NCBI GenBank assembly: GCA_043513815.1
Contig: CP121313.1
Coordinates: 4,216,001 to 4,280,000 of the forward strand
Source: JANQIO01 sp043513815
GTDB lineage: Bacteria; Pseudomonadota; Gammaproteobacteria; Pseudomonadales; Halieaceae
Length of the DNA stretch: 64,000 nucleotides
Direction of reading: 5' to 3'
Under the pieces are notes generated by a model. That model made no database searches, was not told the origin of the DNA, and was given only the letters and a program-made list of their open reading frames with translations. The position numbers were made by a program, and so were the translations under genes. Shown here piece after piece: positions 60,941 through 64,000 of the stretch. The number at the start of each line of letters is the position of its first letter. Within the stretch, counting starts at the first letter, position 1.

Positions 60941-61146
60941 TGGGATTCACCTGAACGGCGAGCAGGTCCAGGGGGACCTGCTCAAAAAGCGCGCGATTAT
61001 ACCCGTCGCGCATGAGACTGGATAGCACAGCTCGCTTTCTTCATCGTCGGTGGCAGCCTCCTACCGCAACATTCGTCAGCGGCAGCTTGACAAAATGGCG
61101 GCTGGCGCCGATAACTCTAGTCGCCGTGCACCCATTGGGCGCAATT

Positions 61147-61163
61147 TGCACCAAATTTGTGCA
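61147..61163 (+). promoter_or_regulatory. NtrC binding site upstream of glnA
   Basis: TGCACCAAATTTGTGCA, a TGCAC-N7-GTGCA palindrome matching the NtrC consensus. Its centre is about 128 nt upstream of the predicted sigma-54 transcription start, similar to the enhancer position at glnAp2 of enterics. Confidence 0.8.
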
Positions 61164-61180
61164 TTAGTGCCTTACATTGG

Positions 61181-61197
61181 TGCGCTTGCCTGGTGCC
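61181..61197 (+). promoter_or_regulatory. Second, weaker NtrC site upstream of glnA
   Basis: TGCGCTTGCCTGGTGCC keeps the N7 spacing with one arm imperfect. Its centre is 34 nt from the first site, roughly three helical turns, the spacing that allows two NtrC dimers to bind on one face of the DNA. Confidence 0.6.
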
Positions 61198-61256
61198 GGG
61201 GCTCCCCTAAGCCTGACAATTGCTCTGAATACAGGAACTTAGCGTCCGCGCCGGCA

Positions 61257-61272
61257 TGGCACGGCTCTTGCT
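61257..61272 (+). promoter_or_regulatory. Sigma-54 promoter of glnA
   Basis: TGGCACGGCTCTTGCT matches the -24/-12 consensus (TGGCAC-N5-TTGCW) perfectly, with GG and GC separated by exactly 10 nt. Transcription should start near 61283, about 116 nt before the glnA ATG. Confidence 0.88.
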
Positions 61273-61398
61273 TTTAGGTCTTCAGAGATCATTGCTTGAG
61301 TCGACGCGACATCCACCGCTGCAAGCAGCGCGAGGATGACTCGCGAATCTTCACGCTGGCTCTACTAATGAACACATTCCGTTGATGGAGGAACACTG

Positions 61399-62805
61399 AT
61401 GTCAGAGAAGACTCTGAGTCTGATTAAAGAGAACGAAGCCCGCTGGGTCGACCTGCGATTTACGGACACCAAGGGCAAGGAGCAGCACGTTTCCATACCC
61501 TCGACCCTGGTCGATGAAGACTTTTTCGAGGGGGGCAAGATGTTCGACGGCTCCTCCATTGCCGGCTGGAAAGGCATCAATGAGTCCGACATGATCCTGA
61601 TGCCGGACGACAGCACTTCGGTACTCGATCCTTTCACCGATGACACCACCGTGATCCTGCGCTGCGACATCGTCGAGCCAATGACCATGCTGGGCTACGA
61701 GCGCGATCCCCGCTCAGTCGCCAGGCGCGCCGAGGAGTACCTCAAGTCCACTGGCCTGGGCGATACCGCATATTTCGGCAACGAGCCGGAGTTCTTCGTA
61801 TTTGACGATGTGAAATGGCACATCGACATGAGCGGTGCCGGCTATTCCATCCACTCGGAAGAAGCGGCCTGGGCCTCAAACCACAGTTTTGAGGACGGCA
61901 ATATTGGCCACCGCCCGGGCGTGAAGGGCGGCTATTTCCCGGTACCGCCGGTCGATTCACTGCACGATATTCGCGCCGCCATGTGTGCCGCTATGGAGCA
62001 GATGGGCCTGCCGCTGGAAGTACACCACCACGAAGTGGGCACCGCCGGTCAGTGCGAGATCGGCATACGCTTCGACACCCTGGTGGCCAAGGCTGACGCC
62101 ACCCAGACCCTGAAATACTGCGTGCACAATGTCGCCCACGCCTACGGCAAGACGGCCACGTTCATGCCCAAGCCGCTTGTGGGTGACAACGGCAGCGGCA
62201 TGCACGTACACCAGTCATTCGCCAAGGACGGTGAAAACATGTTCGCAGGTGATGAGTACGCGGGCCTGTCTGAAATGGCGCTGTTCTACATCGGCGGCAT
62301 CATCAAGCATGCCCGGGCGATCAACGCCTTCACCAACGCCTCCACCAATAGCTACAAGCGCCTGGTACCGGGCTTCGAAGCGCCGGTGATGCTGGCGTAC
62401 TCGGCCCGCAACCGTTCAGCGTCAATTCGTATTCCGTACGAACCCAGCCCCAAGGGCAAGCGCATCGAGGTTCGCTTCCCGGACCCCACCGCCAACCCTT
62501 ACCTGGGCTTCGCGGCCATGCTGATGGCGGGTATCGATGGCATTCAGAACAAGATTCACCCCGGCGATGCCGCCGACAAGGATCTGTACGACCTGCCGCC
62601 AGAAGAAGGCAAGGCGATCCCGACCGTGGCATCCAGCCTCTCCATGGCCCTGGAAGCCCTGGACGCAGACCGCGCCTTCCTCACCGCGGGCGGTGTGTTC
62701 GACGACGACATGATTGATGGCTACATCGCATTGAAGTCAGAAGAGGTGGAAACCCTCGACATGACCACTCACCCGGTTGAGTTCGATATGTACTACTCAG
62801 TCTAA
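61399..62805 (+). CDS. glnA: Glutamine synthetase type I
   Basis: 468-residue GSI-beta that makes glutamine from glutamate, ammonia and ATP; the key enzyme of nitrogen assimilation. Family segments FDGSSIAGWKGINESDM, GNEPEFFVFD, HHHEVGTAGQCEIGI and the adenylylation site KDLYDLPPEE with Tyr397 are present, so covalent regulation by GlnE is expected. GGAGG lies 7 nt before the ATG. Transcribed from the sigma-54 promoter above and ended by a strong terminator. Confidence 0.98.
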   Translation: MSEKTLSLIKENEARWVDLRFTDTKGKEQHVSIPSTLVDEDFFEGGKMFDGSSIAGWKGINESDMILMPDDSTSVLDPFTDDTTVILRCDIVEPMTMLGYERDPRSVARRAEEYLKSTGLGDTAYFGNEPEFFVFDDVKWHIDMSGAGYSIHSEEAAWASNHSFEDGNIGHRPGVKGGYFPVPPVDSLHDIRAAMCAAMEQMGLPLEVHHHEVGTAGQCEIGIRFDTLVAKADATQTLKYCVHNVAHAYGKTATFMPKPLVGDNGSGMHVHQSFAKDGENMFAGDEYAGLSEMALFYIGGIIKHARAINAFTNASTNSYKRLVPGFEAPVMLAYSARNRSASIRIPYEPSPKGKRIEVRFPDPTANPYLGFAAMLMAGIDGIQNKIHPGDAADKDLYDLPPEEGKAIPTVASSLSMALEALDADRAFLTAGGVFDDDMIDGYIALKSEEVETLDMTTHPVEFDMYYSV

Positions 62806-62854
62806 AAGACGACCAGGTCCGGAGCTGCCGGTTTCGGCAGCAGCAATACCTTGC

Positions 62855-62883
62855 AAAGCCCGCCTCTCGGCGGGCTTTTTTTT
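62855..62883 (+). terminator. Rho-independent terminator of glnA
   Basis: AAAGCCCGCC and GGCGGGCTTT form a 10-bp stem with a TCTC loop, followed by a run of eight T (62876-62883), 50 nt past the glnA stop. It separates glnA from the DUF4124 gene and ntrB. Confidence 0.93.
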
Positions 62884-63010
62884 GCTTGGCCGCAAACCGG
62901 GTCCAGAACCCTTTCCTGTCAGATCATATGAACAGGGCAGCAAATCCATGCAATTGCTGGCGTCGCGGGCTTGGGGTACTTTAGAGAAGTATTGGTAGAG
63001 GGTTTTACAC

Positions 63011-63562
63011 GTGAAGCACCTGATGATTCTGCTGTTCTGCACCCTACTGGGCACCGCCGCGTTTGCCCAGGTGTACCGGGTGGTAGACGAAAACGGCAAT
63101 GTGACCTTCACTGACCGGCCACCGCCAGATGCGGAACGGGTCGATGTCCCAACGCCAAATTCAGCCCCGCCGCCGGCAACCGGTATCTACAACACCCCGG
63201 AGCCCGAGGCGACAGATGAGGAAGACAAGGCCAGCAGCTACCAGGTGGCCATCACCGCCCCCGCCAATGAAACCATCATCCCGCGGGGGCCCGGCAACTT
63301 CTCTGTCAGCGCCAGCGTGACACCGTCGCTGGGAGGCGGCCATCTGCTCCAGCTGCTGCTGGACGGCCAGCCGCGGCAGGAGCCACAGGCCGGCACTTCC
63401 TGGGCACTGACCAACGTATTCCGCGGGGAGCACAACATCACCGTGGCCGTCGTCGACAAGGACGGCAAGCAGCTCGCCAGCTCTGAGCCGGTCACTGTCT
63501 TCGTGTTCCGGCCTTCCAGCAACTTCAGAAAAAACCGGCCCAACCGACCCACGCCAAAATAA
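63011..63562 (+). CDS. DUF4124 domain-containing exported protein
   Basis: 183-residue secreted protein. A Sec signal peptide (cleavage after AAFAQ, about residue 19-20) is followed directly by a DUF4124 domain (QVYRVVDENGNVTFTDRPPP), a Pro/acidic linker and a C-terminal Ig-like beta domain (about residues 75-165), ending in a basic, Asn/Arg-rich tail. GTG 63011 is chosen; AGAGGG lies upstream. Commonly found between glnA and ntrB in marine gammaproteobacteria; function unknown. Confidence 0.82.
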   Translation: MKHLMILLFCTLLGTAAFAQVYRVVDENGNVTFTDRPPPDAERVDVPTPNSAPPPATGIYNTPEPEATDEEDKASSYQVAITAPANETIIPRGPGNFSVSASVTPSLGGGHLLQLLLDGQPRQEPQAGTSWALTNVFRGEHNITVAVVDKDGKQLASSEPVTVFVFRPSSNFRKNRPNRPTPK

Positions 63563-63656
63563 TCGCCGCGGCCGCCCGGTCTCGGGACCATAGCCGCCCC
63601 GGCCCGGCATAGCCCGGCCCTACAATCGCTTGTGCTGGACGGCAGCCGCACATTAA

Positions 63657-63673
63657 TGCACCATATTGGTGCG
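63657..63673 (+). promoter_or_regulatory. NtrC binding site upstream of ntrB (distal)
   Basis: TGCACCATATTGGTGCG, the TGCAC-N7-GTGC pattern, centred about 172 nt upstream of the predicted sigma-54 start of ntrB. Confidence 0.7.
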
Positions 63674-63764
63674 GCATCCGGCCTGCAACCGAACTGGCAC
63701 TGCAGGGCTGAGCCCTGATTTATATCTCCTTCGTGATTAGTTAGTACTTACTGTTCTCGAGGCT

Positions 63765-63782
63765 TGCACCATCTGTGGTGCA
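63765..63782 (+). promoter_or_regulatory. NtrC-like palindrome upstream of ntrB (proximal)
   Basis: TGCACCATCTGTGGTGCA has perfect 6-bp arms but is 18 rather than 17 nt long, so binding strength is uncertain. Centre about 63 nt upstream of the predicted start of transcription. Confidence 0.6.
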
Positions 63783-63810
63783 TTATTTTTGGCCAAGGTC
63801 CGCCCAATGC

Positions 63811-63826
63811 TGGCGCTAATCTTGCA
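63811..63826 (+). promoter_or_regulatory. Sigma-54 promoter of ntrB
   Basis: TGGCGCTAATCTTGCA fits the -24/-12 consensus with GG and GC separated by exactly 10 nt. Predicted start near 63837, 41 nt before the ntrB ATG. ntrBC is thus probably transcribed independently of glnA. Confidence 0.8.
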
Positions 63827-63877
63827 AACGCTTTGCAAAGGATTACCGGCAGGTGCTGACCCGCCCTGCCAGCAGAT

Positions 63878-64000
63878 ATGATAGACAGCAGTTTTCACGC
63901 ACACATTATCGATAACCTGACCACTGCGGTCCTGGTGCTGAACCCGGACCTCACTCTCAGGTTTCTAAGCCCTGCCGCTGAGGCCATGCTGGAGTTGAGC
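63878..64000 (+). CDS. ntrB: Nitrogen regulation sensor histidine kinase NtrB, N-terminal part (partial)
   Basis: The first 41 codons only: MIDSSFHAHIIDNLTTAVLV followed by NPDLTLRFLSPAAEAMLELS, matching the N-terminal PAS domain of NtrB/GlnL, the kinase that phosphorylates NtrC under nitrogen limitation. The gene continues beyond the window. Position behind glnA and a sigma-54 promoter supports the call. No strong ribosome-binding site is seen. Confidence 0.88.
   Translation, partial: MIDSSFHAHIIDNLTTAVLVLNPDLTLRFLSPAAEAMLELS

Larger units (their letters stand above)
60941..61398. other. 458-nt control region of glnA
   Basis: Between divergent typA and glnA. Contains two NtrC-type palindromes and a sigma-54 promoter, annotated separately, and a leader of about 115 nt with no obvious structured element. 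The typA promoter lies at the other end, not clearly recognisable. Confidence 0.7.
63563..63877. other. 315-nt control region upstream of ntrB
   Basis: Contains two NtrC-type palindromes and a sigma-54 promoter, annotated separately. A GC-rich stretch at 63565-63620 repeats CCGGCCC/CCCGGCC but forms no clear terminator. Confidence 0.6.

Noticed and set aside
1..64000. tRNA, rRNA, CRISPR, insertion sequence or prophage genes
   Set aside because: None was recognisable; coding is continuous housekeeping-type sequence with no transposase, integrase or repeat-spacer array.

Overview
The window is one contiguous, gene-dense, GC-rich chromosomal segment of a gammaproteobacterium. No rRNA, tRNA, CRISPR array, insertion sequence or prophage is recognisable. 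Gene content and order recall Pseudomonas and its relatives (pilMNOPQ / ponA / maeB / rpmE / priA / argS / SPOR protein / hslVU / DUF971 / ubiE-ubiJ-ubiB / hisI-hisE / tatABC; later serB and parC; finally glnA and ntrB). The polyhydroxyalkanoate locus that pseudomonads carry between the DUF971 gene and ubiE is missing. Together with the ECF sigma/ChrR lipid cluster, this suggests a marine gammaproteobacterium such as the Halieaceae/Cellvibrionales. That placement is an inference, not a measurement.

Layout. 1-3886 (minus): the type IV pilus assembly operon pilMNOPQ, with pilQ cut by the window edge. 4066-6516: the bifunctional PBP1a gene, divergent from pilM. 6531-7746 (minus): a short malic enzyme broken by a frameshift that looks like a ~26-nt deletion. 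7840-15158: rpmE, priA, argS, a SPOR-domain protein, the HslVU protease and a DUF971 protein. 15515-21007: ubiquinone genes, hisI/hisE and tatABC. 21-25 kb: a ybhP/clsB-like pair, an ABC exporter and a hemerythrin-domain protein. 25.9-30.5 kb: an AHL/penicillin-acylase-type lipoprotein, a secreted methyltransferase-like protein, a small monooxygenase and an OmpA-family lipoprotein. 30.8-33.6 kb (minus): the proton-translocating transhydrogenase pntAA-pntAB-pntB.

33.9-39.9 kb is the most interesting block. A minus-strand sigma/ChrR anti-sigma pair lies back to back with a plus-strand operon encoding an FAD oxidoreductase, DUF1365, a cyclopropane-fatty-acid-synthase-type methyltransferase, a DUF2878-like membrane protein and an unrecognised exported protein. 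Both divergent promoters carry the same bipartite element, TGATCC-N16-CGTAAA. This points to one autoregulated, probably singlet-oxygen-responsive, membrane-lipid modification regulon.

39.9-44.8 kb (minus): an EamA transporter, a FAN1-like VRR-NUC nuclease and a helicase that combines a RecB/Cas4-like nuclease motif with an XPD-type iron-sulfur helicase. 45.0-48.5 kb: an NhaC antiporter, a thioesterase, and efp-epmA, where epmA seems to lack a canonical start codon. 49-56.8 kb: a PilZ-like protein, serB, a membrane protein, parC and a cyclic-nucleotide-domain protein. 57-61 kb: an ElaA acetyltransferase, dtd, pip and typA. 61.1-64 kb: glnA and the start of ntrB, each behind its own sigma-54 promoter with NtrC-type palindromes, flanking a DUF4124 gene.
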